Positions 6,788 to 16,075 of a stretch of DNA of 64,000 nt are shown piece by piece. The stretch is from Caldilineaceae bacterium. GTDB lineage: Bacteria > Chloroflexota > Anaerolineae > Caldilineales > Caldilineaceae. Numbering within the stretch: position 1 is the first letter of the stretch; each line of letters starts with the position of its first letter. The notes under the pieces were generated by a model that was not told where the DNA came from, searched no databases, and saw nothing but the letters and a program-made list of their open reading frames with translations. The translations under genes were made by a program, and so were the position numbers. The stretch lies in assembly GCA_019637645.1 (NCBI GenBank), contig JAHBVH010000045.1, positions 1 to 64,000 of the forward strand, in the 5' to 3' direction.

Positions 6788-8668
6788 ATGCACAAACGTT
6801 TCTTCTTACGTTCACCGTTGTTCGGCGGTCTCCTTGCCCTCTTGGTAGGGAGTCTGCTTGTGATCCAATCGGCGCGCGCACATGCGTTACTGGTTCGTTC
6901 CGTACCCGCGGCTGGGGCCGCCGTCGCCATTGCGCCCGCCACGATTGAGCTCTGGTTTAGTGAGCCGATCGAGCCTGACTTTAGTCAAGCCTATTTGGTT
7001 GATCTGCAAGGAAATGAGCTAGGGCGGGGCGCTGCCACCGTGGACCCCGCTGACCCAATGCACTTGACGCTGCCGCTAGCGCCGCTAGACCCGGGGATCT
7101 ACACCGTTGTCTACCATAATCTTTCCGCGGCGGATGGTCATGAATGGGTCGGTTCCTTTCCCCTCACGATCCTGAACCCGGATGGCACATCGCCAGGTGA
7201 TGCCACAGGGCTGGCCTCTGGCCGCGGGCCGCAAGGGGATGAATGGCCGTCGCCCCTGAAAGCACTGAGCCGTTGGCTTGCCCTGGTGGGGGCTATGTGT
7301 CTGACGGGCGGTGTGGCCTTTCGGCGGCTGTTGCTAGGTTGGCGCACCCTGCCCGATCCGGCCGCGGAGCCCTCGCTGCTGCGCCTGGAACGGACGCTCC
7401 AACTTGCCTTGGTGGTGTGTGTCGGGGCTGTCTTGATCGGGAGTTGGTTACAAGTGATCGCCCAAATGGCGACCCTACAGACCGCCAGCAGTAGCGGCGG
7501 CGCGGCGCTCGATCTCTTCTTTCGTACCCGCGCGGGTACGGTCATTGTCATCCGCCAACTGGCAACGGGGCTTTTGCTCTTTCTGGCGATTGTGGCGGTA
7601 GGGGCTGCTAGTACTCTCCGCGCTGGCTTGCAATGGCTTGTCCTCGCGTTGAGCTTGGTGGTGCTGGCAACCTTCTCGGCCAGCAGCCACGCGGCAGCCG
7701 TGCCAGGCAGTATCTGGGCCATGACAGTCGATTGGATTCATCTCGCGGCTGCGTCCGTCTGGCTGGGGGGACTGCTTTTGTTGGCTGTCCTACTTTGGCA
7801 AGCGCGCCAGGTGACAACGGCTGCCGAGGCAACCTTGCTGCGTCAGCTTGCACGTCGTTTCTCGGTGGCAGCTACATTGGCGGTCTTTGTCCTGGCAGTG
7901 ACGGGGCTCTTTAGCACCCTAGTCCAAGTGCAAAGCCTAGCTGTGCTGTGGCGTACGCCCTACGGTTGGCTGCTGCTTGGTAAGCTGGCGCTGGTTGCGT
8001 TAGTGCTGGGTATTGCTTGGTTCAATCATCGGTGGGTGCGCACCCCGTCTGCCACGGCGGCTTGGTCAGCCGGACATTATCGCACCTTTCAGCGTCAAGT
8101 TTGGCGTGAATCATTGGCGGGCTTGGCGCTGATGGTGGTGGTGGCCTTCCTGGTCCAAACGCCGGTGCCACCGCCGAGCACGTCACCGGCGCCAACGGCC
8201 TTGTTTGAAACAGTGTTGACCGCCGATGATTTGACCGCTCATCTCCAAATTTCACCTAACCAAGTGGGCGAAAACCGCTATACGGTACATCTTTACCATG
8301 CCGATGGTTCACCGATTGGCGAGGTGCAATTGGTCCGGCTGCTCTTTGTCCATCAAACGGCAGAGTTGGGCCAATCCTCGCTCGAATTGGCCCCACAGGA
8401 TGGTGACATTTTTACGAGTACGGGGGCCTACCAAAACCGGGCGGGTCCTTGGGATCTGTCGCTCTATGTGCGCCGACGGGGCCTGGATGATCTGCTCCTG
8501 ACCACTGTCGTCGCGGTGCCGCCTTTGGCGACGCCACTATCAGCGGCGCGTAGCCCGTGGCAGAATCCCATTGCCACTTTGCCTGCCGCCGCGGTTGTCG
8601 GTGGCGTCGTGGTGACATGCCTCCTGCTGCCGTTGGTCTGGCGGCGCGCCAAACAACAGGTGCAGTGA
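6788..8668 (+). CDS. CopC-CopD fusion, copper transport membrane protein
   Basis: Membrane protein of 626 residues expected to bind copper outside the cell and carry it across the membrane. A signal segment ends at SARAHALLVRS, giving His at the mature N-terminus. The CopC domain spans about 33-130 and ends LSAADGHEWVGSFPLTI. From about residue 155 to 460 there are eight or so hydrophobic helices of the CopD type, with the conserved His in SSHAAAVPGS and WIHLAAASVWLGGL. The C-terminal extracytoplasmic domain (about 475-600) looks like the FixH/YtkA-like beta domain seen in such fusions, and a last helix precedes the stop. AAGGA lies upstream of the ATG. A bidirectional terminator follows. Confidence 0.88.
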   Translation: MHKRFFLRSPLFGGLLALLVGSLLVIQSARAHALLVRSVPAAGAAVAIAPATIELWFSEPIEPDFSQAYLVDLQGNELGRGAATVDPADPMHLTLPLAPLDPGIYTVVYHNLSAADGHEWVGSFPLTILNPDGTSPGDATGLASGRGPQGDEWPSPLKALSRWLALVGAMCLTGGVAFRRLLLGWRTLPDPAAEPSLLRLERTLQLALVVCVGAVLIGSWLQVIAQMATLQTASSSGGAALDLFFRTRAGTVIVIRQLATGLLLFLAIVAVGAASTLRAGLQWLVLALSLVVLATFSASSHAAAVPGSIWAMTVDWIHLAAASVWLGGLLLLAVLLWQARQVTTAAEATLLRQLARRFSVAATLAVFVLAVTGLFSTLVQVQSLAVLWRTPYGWLLLGKLALVALVLGIAWFNHRWVRTPSATAAWSAGHYRTFQRQVWRESLAGLALMVVVAFLVQTPVPPPSTSPAPTALFETVLTADDLTAHLQISPNQVGENRYTVHLYHADGSPIGEVQLVRLLFVHQTAELGQSSLELAPQDGDIFTSTGAYQNRAGPWDLSLYVRRRGLDDLLLTTVVAVPPLATPLSAARSPWQNPIATLPAAAVVGGVVVTCLLLPLVWRRAKQQVQ

Positions 8669-8707
8669 AGCAAGAGCGGTCAGATTTAAACCTGGCCGCT
8701 CTTGCTT
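8668..8707. terminator. bidirectional terminator between convergent genes
   Basis: AAGCAAGAGCGGTCAG and CTGGCCGCTCTTGCTT pair over 16 bases with one wobble and an 8-base AT-rich loop. It overlaps the copC-copD stop codon and lies 14 bases from the stop of the convergent subtilase gene. Confidence 0.75.
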
Positions 8708-8720
8708 CGGTCGCTATGTG

Positions 8721-11700
8721 CTATTGCATGGTGCGGTAGACCGCGTTGACAAAGAGTTTGCGGCCATCGTCGGTCATGCTCTTGGGGCCTTTGTCAAAGC
8801 CCCAGAGGAGGTAGCGCCCATCTTCCATCACTAGATCGGCGTATTGGCCGGTGGCATCGTAGTAGCCAAAGACGGTTAAGCCCAGTGGCTGTTTGCCCAA
8901 GAAGATATCGACCCGGGAACTGGGCTCGGCATAGAGTTGCCAAATCCGCTTCTCGTCCACGAGGAAATCATAGGGGTAGTGCCAGAAGGCGTCGTTATAG
9001 TTCTCACGGACGACACTGTCGCCTGCGCTGTGCGCGCCATTGGCCCAACCGATATCGAGCTTGAGCTTGCCAAAGTAGGCATAGCCCCCTTCGCCTAACC
9101 CCAAGACTGGTTTCTTGAACTCAATGATCCGGCGTACCATCGCGCCGGTACCCCACTCGCCCAGAGAGCCCGTTTCTGGCGCTACAATGACCAAGCTATA
9201 GGGCTGTAGATTGGTTGACGGCAACTGATCCATGGTCAATTGATCCACGGCCACGCCATTCTCTTCAATCAACTGGCGGTAGGCATTCGCGGTATCCAGA
9301 TCGCCCTTGTGGACATAGGCCACGCGGGGACGGAGATGGAAGCCCGTGTTCTTGAAGAGTGTATAGGGTTGGTTGAGCAGATCCTGCCCAGTCGCGACAC
9401 CGCGGACAGCATAGGCCCCAGGGCTGTAGCCTTCGCCAAAGTAGTTGCCATAGAGCCCGTCACCCTTTAGCCCGTCGCCATGCTGGCCGTCGTCAAAGAG
9501 TTCGATGGTACGCGAACCGCCACCGGGGGCAAAGATGTTGAGCTTGATCGATTGATCAACCAACGCCTTTTCGCCCTGACCCAAGAAACCGAGCAGATGG
9601 ACGGGTTCTCCCATAACCCGCTGGCGCTCGGGTGTGCCAACCCACAAATGGAAACTGACCGCAGCCTTGGCACTTACCCACAAGGCCCACTCGTTGCTCT
9701 CCCCGCCAATGCGTATGCTCATCGTCCAAGTGCCGGGGATGGGAGCATCGATGATACAGACGATGTGCGTGGCATCGCCGCGACAGCTCTTGTTATTCGG
9801 ATCCTGTCCTTTGTAGAAGTAGACATTCTCCTTGGGATCGACGACTTGGAAGTACCCCTCGCTATTGGGTTGCGCCCAGTTAAAGGAGAAGTTGATCCGG
9901 CTAAGCCCTTCGGGAACATCGACGGTAAAGGTTTGGAGCGCGCCCGTGACGGGATTGCCAACGCCGCGCGCTTGGAAGAGCCGACTTTCATTGAGAATCT
10001 CTTCGGCGTATTGCTTGTAGACATCGCCCAGGCGATTGGGCAAGGTTTGGGGCCAAGCTTCAATGCCAACCGTGGGTGTCGCCGCGGCGGCGCTAGCCTC
10101 GGCAGCCATCAGCATACCCGCACCATCTTCATTCACCGCCCGGAATTCACCCCCATTATCGTTGGCAATGGTTGCTAACAGACTGTGGAAGCCCGCACTA
10201 GCTGGCCCAACGGCAACCGTATGCACAATGGTATCGGTGGGCTCGATCACCCCTTTGACCGCAGGCGTGTTATAGAGCGGATCGACATTTTCCATACCAT
10301 CGCTCAAGAGAATGACCACATCGGCCACGCTATGATCGGCGGGGGCTGCTGTAACCTGTGCCTGTCCGTCGAGCAAGCCTTGCCCAATGGCGGTCATGCC
10401 GCTGGGGGTCAACCCATCGACCGCGGCCTTGGCCGCGTCGAGAATCGCTGTGGGGCCAAGGTTGGGCACCAACGTGGTGGGATAGTTGACGGTTGAATTG
10501 TTACTAAAGCTGACCACGGCAATCCGATCATCGGCCAAGGATTGGTCGATAAAGAGCCGGGCGGCATTTTGGGCCGCGGCCATCTTGTCATAGTCGCTCA
10601 TGCTCCCGGAGCGATCGATAACGACAGCGCGGTCGGTGATTTCGCGTTCGGTAAAGAGAATCGCGCGCGTTTCGCTGTCGGTGCCATGTCCCGTCCACGT
10701 GACATTCAGATCATATTTGCTGCCCGCGCTGTAGACCCCCGCGGCCGGGCGTACCATCATCCAGAATTGGTCGCCCACTGGAGCCCCATTGACGATGGTG
10801 GCTGGGGTGCCGTCGATTTGAACGCTAAAGTCGGCTGCCGTAGCATCACTGAGCGCACTCGGCGTGTTGTCAATGCTGCGCACCGCTTCGACAATCACCG
10901 GCACCACATTCGGATTGGCTGGATCGCCTGCTTCGGCGACATTGCCGGTCTGTGGGCTGACAATGTTCAGCGTACGGAAGTCGCCTGCCAAGCTATAGGG
11001 CTGGGCATTGCCATTGGGCAGGCTGGCCGCGTTGATGCGAATGGTCCAGGTGCCTGCGGCTGGATTGGCAACTTGCACCTGCTCGGTATTGTTGAGATTA
11101 TCGACATTGCGCGTCGCTGCCACAATGTGCGTGTTGCGGACAATGGGGTCGGCATCGCCACCGGGCAAGTCGCTCGACGCGGGTAGCGGGGCCAATACCC
11201 AGGGCCGAATCACCACACCGCCGGGGCCTTCCAGGGTGATATCCAGGTTATTGACCAGTTGCGCCGCGGTGACGGCCAACATGGGGTTGCCCGCTTCATC
11301 GTCCCAAACTAAGGTGAACTTCAGCTCGGGGGTGCCCGCGGGTACATTCAACACATAGGTGTCTTGGGGATCGCCAGGGGAGACCGTGCCTTCGACAAAG
11401 TTATAGGCGCGAATGGCTGCCGTGGCGCGCTGGGCGTTGGCAACTCCATAGCCCGTGGCCCAATCGGGGCCAGCATGATAGATCACCGGATTGCCGGTGT
11501 CTGGATCGTTCCAGCCATATTCCGTGAAGCCGGGCTGCGCGGGGTCATGGATCAAGTCATCGGCGGTTTGAATGACGACCGCCCGCAGGGTCGAGGGACG
11601 AGGTCGGCCTGCTGTGGGGAAGGAATGATGATATTGCTCGGTCATCAGTGCCAAGATCCCTGTGACCGAAGGAGCGGCCATGGAGGTGCCACACTTCGAG

Positions 11701-13835
11701 ACATAGCCTTGGCTGGCGTTGTCGGTAGAGTCGCCACAGCCAATGCCCATGACATCGGGCTTGAGCCGTCCGTCCCAGGTGGGGCCACGGCTGCTGCTCG
11801 AGCGCAGATCCAAGTTGCTTTCGGCGTTTAGCGCGCCGACAACGAGTAGATTCTTGGCCGAGCCGGTAATGGCGAAATAACCTGCCGCATCACAATACTG
11901 CCCAGAAGTACCCGAATTGCCCGCGGATTTAACCATTTGATGGGCCGCGACCGATGTGCCGCCATTGGTGCCGTCGCCACGGATGAATTGGTCGAGCAAC
12001 TGGGCATGGGAATCATAGGCGCCACAGGTCTGGTATTGCGAACTGTTGCTCAGCTCGACGCCATAGGTGTTGACGGCTTCGTCAAAGCTGGCTGCATCGC
12101 GGCTGCCATAGGGCGCAAGCTGGACCCCAGGGGCCATGCCGCGCATTTGGAAGGCGGTGCAGACGCCAAAGGGACAGTTGGTGACACTATTGGCCCCACT
12201 TGCGCCAATGATACCGGCCACATGGGTGCCATGACCATTGCTGTCATCGCTGGTGCGCAAGAGCCGTCCGGCAAAGTCATTGTGACCCATGCCTGGGGCA
12301 TTGTTGGCGTTGATGCCCGAATCGAAGACGGCCACGCTGACGCCGCTGCCATCCAACCCGGCATAGAAGATCGAGGAGCCATTAATGTTAGCTGCCTGGG
12401 CTTCGTTCACATGTAGCTCGGCACGTGTCGAGTCATTTTCCGGCAGATTGGGAAGCGGCCCTTCTTCGATCCAACGGACGCTGTCTTGGGCTGCAATCTG
12501 GGTAACGGCCGCGGGGGACACATTGGCGGCATAGACGCCTGCGCTGAAAAGTTCAGCGGTAATGCCGAGTTGGGCCAGCATTTCTGTGGCCGTGGCCGCC
12601 GCTACATCTTCGTGGAAATGGATAAGCACTTTGATCGTGCCATTGCCATTGTCGGCCCACGCTTCAAACTGCCCGGCCAGGATCTTGGGATCGACTTTGT
12701 CCGTCGGTTGGATTGGACCCAGCCAGCGGATGATGCCTTGAAAGGTGGGGTGATTGGTCGCTGGCGTGGGCGTGACAAAGGCAGTGTAGAGATGATTGCC
12801 CACAAACGCGACCAAGCGAATGCCAATGGCCGCCAACGCCTCGCGTTCCTCGGTACTGGGCTCGCGGGCGAGCTGGGCAAAGGCATGGAGCCCACTGCTG
12901 CCTTGGAGCGCGGCGACAAGGTCGGCATCGAGCCCGGGCGTGGGGGTAAAGGTGCGGGCGCGCAGTTGGATTTCCAGCTTTTCTGTGGCAAAGCGGGCCA
13001 AGTTGAGGAAAAGCTGCTTGCCGGTGTCGGTCATGGCTGTGGGCGCGCCGGCCATGCCCCACAAGAAGTAGCGGCCTGCCTTGGCGATGGGGTATTGGCC
13101 GGCGTTGCCTGGCAGCGCTGCCAACCGCGCCCCGTCTACGGGTGTCTCGGGCAGAGGCACGGCAATAGCCGTTTGATCACTGGTGTAGATGGGGAGGAGG
13201 TTGTCACCCGACAAGGTGATATTGGCGTAGAAGGCTTGGCTCAAACCATCTTGGCTCACCGCAAGTGCGGCGGTCGTGCTGCTGTTGCCATTGGGATAAC
13301 CGATCGGCAGCCCTAGGCGGCCCAAGAGCGCATGCCCGCCGGCTCCCAGCCCAATGACCGGTAGACCGGCATCGCGCACGGCTTCAAAGAGCCCGGCTTC
13401 CGGCTGCCATTGATCGCCTGCGCCACTATCCGCGGCTACGACGATGAGGTCAAACGCGGCAAAGTTCGGCAACGCGCCGATCAGTTGGGCTTGGTTGGTT
13501 TGCGACTGGCTAGCGGCATTGCCACCTTGTTGGACCACGAAGGGGAGGAGGAGCCGGTGCGGGAATTCGCTGGGGGGCGCACCAAAGTTAAAGGCTTGGA
13601 CCATAAAGCCATTGTCGTTGAGCAACGCTGCAAATGACGCTGCTGAGAGCGTATCGCCCCCATGGAGATAGGCCACGCGAAGGGCTCCCTCCGCGGTGGC
13701 TGCGCTTGGCGTGGCGGCCTGTATGGTTGCGGCGGGGAGCAACAGCGGGCCTAGGGTGTTGATCCACAAGGCGATCACCAACAACCAGCGCCAGCGCCGC
13801 CGCCAACGTTGTGCTTGATCAGATCTCGGTATCAT
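8721..13835 (-). CDS. secreted giant subtilisin-like protease with VWA domain
   Basis: Exported S8-family serine protease of 1704 residues. A signal peptide follows a very basic start (RWRRRWRW, then a hydrophobic stretch). Residues about 53-300 form a class I glutamine-amidotransferase-like module (AYLHGGDTL ... YFLWGM). The subtilase core has Asp505 (VFDSGIN), His535 (NGHGTHVAG) and Ser718 (GTSMAAP), followed by beta-sandwich domains. A von Willebrand A domain begins near 1065 with the metal site DRSGS at Asp1074. The last 200 residues repeat the N-terminal module (AYVHKGDLD ... YLLWGFDKG). The ATG at 13835 is chosen for AAGGAGAA just upstream; an ATG at 13877 lies within tandem repeats. 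No sorting signal was seen. A role in degrading external protein is inferred. Confidence 0.88.
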   Translation of the reverse strand: MIPRSDQAQRWRRRWRWLLVIALWINTLGPLLLPAATIQAATPSAATAEGALRVAYLHGGDTLSAASFAALLNDNGFMVQAFNFGAPPSEFPHRLLLPFVVQQGGNAASQSQTNQAQLIGALPNFAAFDLIVVAADSGAGDQWQPEAGLFEAVRDAGLPVIGLGAGGHALLGRLGLPIGYPNGNSSTTAALAVSQDGLSQAFYANITLSGDNLLPIYTSDQTAIAVPLPETPVDGARLAALPGNAGQYPIAKAGRYFLWGMAGAPTAMTDTGKQLFLNLARFATEKLEIQLRARTFTPTPGLDADLVAALQGSSGLHAFAQLAREPSTEEREALAAIGIRLVAFVGNHLYTAFVTPTPATNHPTFQGIIRWLGPIQPTDKVDPKILAGQFEAWADNGNGTIKVLIHFHEDVAAATATEMLAQLGITAELFSAGVYAANVSPAAVTQIAAQDSVRWIEEGPLPNLPENDSTRAELHVNEAQAANINGSSIFYAGLDGSGVSVAVFDSGINANNAPGMGHNDFAGRLLRTSDDSNGHGTHVAGIIGASGANSVTNCPFGVCTAFQMRGMAPGVQLAPYGSRDAASFDEAVNTYGVELSNSSQYQTCGAYDSHAQLLDQFIRGDGTNGGTSVAAHQMVKSAGNSGTSGQYCDAAGYFAITGSAKNLLVVGALNAESNLDLRSSSSRGPTWDGRLKPDVMGIGCGDSTDNASQGYVSKCGTSMAAPSVTGILALMTEQYHHSFPTAGRPRPSTLRAVVIQTADDLIHDPAQPGFTEYGWNDPDTGNPVIYHAGPDWATGYGVANAQRATAAIRAYNFVEGTVSPGDPQDTYVLNVPAGTPELKFTLVWDDEAGNPMLAVTAAQLVNNLDITLEGPGGVVIRPWVLAPLPASSDLPGGDADPIVRNTHIVAATRNVDNLNNTEQVQVANPAAGTWTIRINAASLPNGNAQPYSLAGDFRTLNIVSPQTGNVAEAGDPANPNVVPVIVEAVRSIDNTPSALSDATAADFSVQIDGTPATIVNGAPVGDQFWMMVRPAAGVYSAGSKYDLNVTWTGHGTDSETRAILFTEREITDRAVVIDRSGSMSDYDKMAAAQNAARLFIDQSLADDRIAVVSFSNNSTVNYPTTLVPNLGPTAILDAAKAAVDGLTPSGMTAIGQGLLDGQAQVTAAPADHSVADVVILLSDGMENVDPLYNTPAVKGVIEPTDTIVHTVAVGPASAGFHSLLATIANDNGGEFRAVNEDGAGMLMAAEASAAAATPTVGIEAWPQTLPNRLGDVYKQYAEEILNESRLFQARGVGNPVTGALQTFTVDVPEGLSRINFSFNWAQPNSEGYFQVVDPKENVYFYKGQDPNNKSCRGDATHIVCIIDAPIPGTWTMSIRIGGESNEWALWVSAKAAVSFHLWVGTPERQRVMGEPVHLLGFLGQGEKALVDQSIKLNIFAPGGGSRTIELFDDGQHGDGLKGDGLYGNYFGEGYSPGAYAVRGVATGQDLLNQPYTLFKNTGFHLRPRVAYVHKGDLDTANAYRQLIEENGVAVDQLTMDQLPSTNLQPYSLVIVAPETGSLGEWGTGAMVRRIIEFKKPVLGLGEGGYAYFGKLKLDIGWANGAHSAGDSVVRENYNDAFWHYPYDFLVDEKRIWQLYAEPSSRVDIFLGKQPLGLTVFGYYDATGQYADLVMEDGRYLLWGFDKGPKSMTDDGRKLFVNAVYRTMQ

Positions 13836-13847
13836 GTGTTCTCCTTC

Positions 13848-13897
13848 TTTTTGCGTACATGCGCTTTTTGCGTACATGCGCTTTTTGCGTACATGCG
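13848..13897. repeat. 17-bp tandem repeats in the subtilase leader
   Basis: Three consecutive copies of TTTTTGCGTACATGCGC (the last lacks one base) sit just upstream of the subtilase ribosome binding site. They could be operator sites or tune the leader; each carries an ATG on the minus strand. Confidence 0.85.
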
Positions 13898-14138
13898 GTG
13901 TACTTCTCAGCCGTGTTTCTGGCTACTGGGGCGATGAGCGCTAACAAAAGCTGAGGCTAGCTAATTCCAGTCTAAAAAAGGTTGGGGAATTACGCTGTGC
14001 TGTAGTACACCCGTGGCTGTGATCTTCAACACAGGTCGAATGAGGCGAGAGCTGATGGTTAGTATCGATGACCATACATCCCATAGCACGAATGACGTTT
14101 GCAATTTCGCTGGCAAAGACGTATGATTTAGCGGACAG

Positions 14139-14171
14139 AGAGCTGACCGGTTCTGAAAACCGGTCAGCTCT
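14139..14171. repeat. palindromic hairpin repeat, copy C
   Basis: Perfect 14-base arms AGAGCTGACCGGTT and AACCGGTCAGCTCT around a 5-base loop. The stem differs from the common AGACCTGACAGGTT form at positions that are compensated on the other arm. Unlike most copies it lies upstream of a gene. Confidence 0.8.
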
Positions 14172-14250
14172 AGCTTTGCATAAGTTCTGAATGACTCAAT
14201 GGATGCACCGCGTTTGCTGGCGTGCATCAATACTCGACTGGCAAGTGGTT

Positions 14251-15186
14251 ATGCCTATTTCCGCTTTGGCTGCGCAAGCTACAACTCCTAAAGGTGTACC
14301 CCGTTCACGCCGCCTGACGCGCTATCAAGGCGAATTGTGGTTATTACTCGCCCCTTTTGTTTTGGGGGCAATCTTGTTGATCATCCTCCCCGTCCTGCTT
14401 ACCATTGTCTTTGCCTTTACCGAATATGATGCATTCTCGGCCCCAGTGTGGAGTGGGCTACGCAACTTTGGTACGATTTTCCGGCGCGAACTCTTCTGGG
14501 TGGCTGTGCGCAATTCGTTGACCTTTGTTGCCCTGAGTGCCCCTTTGCAACTGCTGGGCGCGCTCCTCTTGGCTTTGCTTCTGTATCATCAGCGAGCAGG
14601 TGTTCGTCAGTATCGTATCTCTGCCTATCTGCCTTCGGTCATCCCCGATGTGGCCTATGCGTTGATCTGGCTTTGGATCTTTAACCCGCTCTATGGACCG
14701 CTCAATAAAGGGTTAGCTTATTGGGGCTTACCCCAACCCGCGTGGTTGGTTGATGCTGACACGGCCCTGCTGTCACTCGTCTTGATGACATGCTTTCGCG
14801 TTGGCGAAGGGATGTTAGTGCTCATTGCGGCTTTACAGGGGGTTCCCGCCACCTATTTCCAAGTAGCCGCCCTTGATGGGGGCAACCGGTGGCAATGTTT
14901 TCGCTATATTACCTTGCCGTTAGTTGCGCCTTGGCTGCTCATGCTCTTGATTCGCGATATTCTGCTCAGTGCCCAAAGTACCTTTACGCCAGTCTATATG
15001 ATGACCGAAGGTGGGCCGGGCTATGCAACAACCCTGTTGCCCTATCTCATCTATGACGAAGCCTTTAGCCATTTCCGTATCGGTCACGCGGCTTCCATGA
15101 TGGTGGTGATGTTTGTTGGGATTGGGGTCTTGCTCTGGTTGGTCTACAAGTTGGCTGGTGGGTGGGGCTATACGGATGAAATGTAA
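14251..15186 (+). CDS. sugar-type ABC transporter permease (MalF/UgpA-like)
   Basis: Inner-membrane subunit of a carbohydrate importer. Six or so hydrophobic segments are visible from [20 protein letters not shown] onward. The ATPase-contact loop reads [23 protein letters not shown] near residue 210, matching the EAA---G motif of this family. About 311 residues from the ATG at 14251; an in-frame ATG at 14191 would add 20 residues, and neither has a convincing ribosome binding site. It overlaps the next permease gene by 11 bases and is in one unit with the binding protein. No ATPase gene is present, so a shared MsiK-type ATPase elsewhere is likely. Confidence 0.85.
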   Translation: MPISALAAQATTPKGVPRSRRLTRYQGELWLLLAPFVLGAILLIILPVLLTIVFAFTEYDAFSAPVWSGLRNFGTIFRRELFWVAVRNSLTFVALSAPLQLLGALLLALLLYHQRAGVRQYRISAYLPSVIPDVAYALIWLWIFNPLYGPLNKGLAYWGLPQPAWLVDADTALLSLVLMTCFRVGEGMLVLIAALQGVPATYFQVAALDGGNRWQCFRYITLPLVAPWLLMLLIRDILLSAQSTFTPVYMMTEGGPGYATTLLPYLIYDEAFSHFRIGHAASMMVVMFVGIGVLLWLVYKLAGGWGYTDEM

Positions 15187-16015
15187 CCTTGCTCTCTTCG
15201 AGCGGGTGCTTTGGCAGCTGACCGCGTTGACGGTGGCCTTCCTCTTTGTCGCACCCCTCTATTGGGTGTTAGCCAACTCGCTCCGTCCGGTTGGGTTGCC
15301 GCCGCCGCGCACGCTCGAATGGTTGCCCGCGCCGTTGGCTTGGTCGAATTATCGCGAGATCTTCCGCATTGTCCCCTTGGCGCATCAGATCGCAAATTCT
15401 TTTTTTGTGAGCACAATCGGCGCTAGCCTAACCTTGGTGACGGCTTCGTGGGCTGGGTTGGCGATGGCCCAATTACCGGCTGGTGTACGCCGCTGGTTGG
15501 TGCTTTTTGCCGTACTCCTGATGATGATTCCGGGCACCGTGGTTTGGCTGCCCCGCTATGTGCTCTTTACCTCCTTAGGGCTAGTCGATACCTATTTCGC
15601 ACTCTTTGCACCGGCCATCATGGGTACGCGTTCGCTCTATGTCCTCATGTTCTATTGGACCTTTCGCCGGGTGCCGCTGGCGTTATATGAATCGGCGCGG
15701 TTGGATGGGGCCAATGCCCTGACCATTTGGCGGCGGATTGCGCTGCCCATGGCGCTGCCAACGGCCTTAGCGGTTCTGTTGCTGGCCTTTTCCCATTTTT
15801 GGAGTGACTTTGTCGATCCCTTGTTGTTTCTAAAATCAGAAGAAAGATATACGTTAGCGGTGGGCCTCCGCATGTTACAGCAGATGGTTATTACCAACTG
15901 GTCCTTGTTGTTGGCCGCGGTGGTGATCATGACCACACCAGTCGTCTTGATCTACTTGGCCCTACAACAGTTTATCCGCGAGGATGTCACTTGGCGTCAA
16001 TTGCTCAAGCGCTAA
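15176..16015 (+). CDS. sugar-type ABC transporter permease (MalG/UgpE-like)
   Basis: Second inner-membrane subunit, 279 residues. Hydrophobic helices begin at [22 protein letters not shown]. The coupling motif is [22 protein letters not shown], a near-perfect EAA loop, followed by the typical [13 protein letters not shown] segment. The ATG at 15176 overlaps the end of the upstream permease gene (ATGAAATGTAA), as expected for translational coupling. Longer in-frame reading upstream is inside the other gene. Confidence 0.88.
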   Translation: MKCNLALFERVLWQLTALTVAFLFVAPLYWVLANSLRPVGLPPPRTLEWLPAPLAWSNYREIFRIVPLAHQIANSFFVSTIGASLTLVTASWAGLAMAQLPAGVRRWLVLFAVLLMMIPGTVVWLPRYVLFTSLGLVDTYFALFAPAIMGTRSLYVLMFYWTFRRVPLALYESARLDGANALTIWRRIALPMALPTALAVLLLAFSHFWSDFVDPLLFLKSEERYTLAVGLRMLQQMVITNWSLLLAAVVIMTTPVVLIYLALQQFIREDVTWRQLLKR

Positions 16016-16075
16016 TCGGCCATCAACTGGTCGTTTGCTCTTTATTTTCACTTTGGTAAAGGAGTCCATTTCTCC

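Larger units (their letters stand above)
13836..14250. other. divergent intergenic region
   Basis: About 415 bases between the subtilase and the sugar-type permease. It holds the 17-bp tandem repeats (13848-13897) and hairpin copy C (14139-14171). No confident promoter was found. Confidence 0.6.

Noticed and set aside
9480..10178. 232-codon plus-strand open frame inside the subtilase gene
   Set aside because: Antisense shadow of the domain between VWA and the C-terminal module; no recognisable motifs.
12486..13316. 276-codon plus-strand open frame inside the subtilase gene
   Set aside because: It is antisense to the conserved signal peptide and amidotransferase-like region, has no family text and follows the codon bias of the opposite strand.
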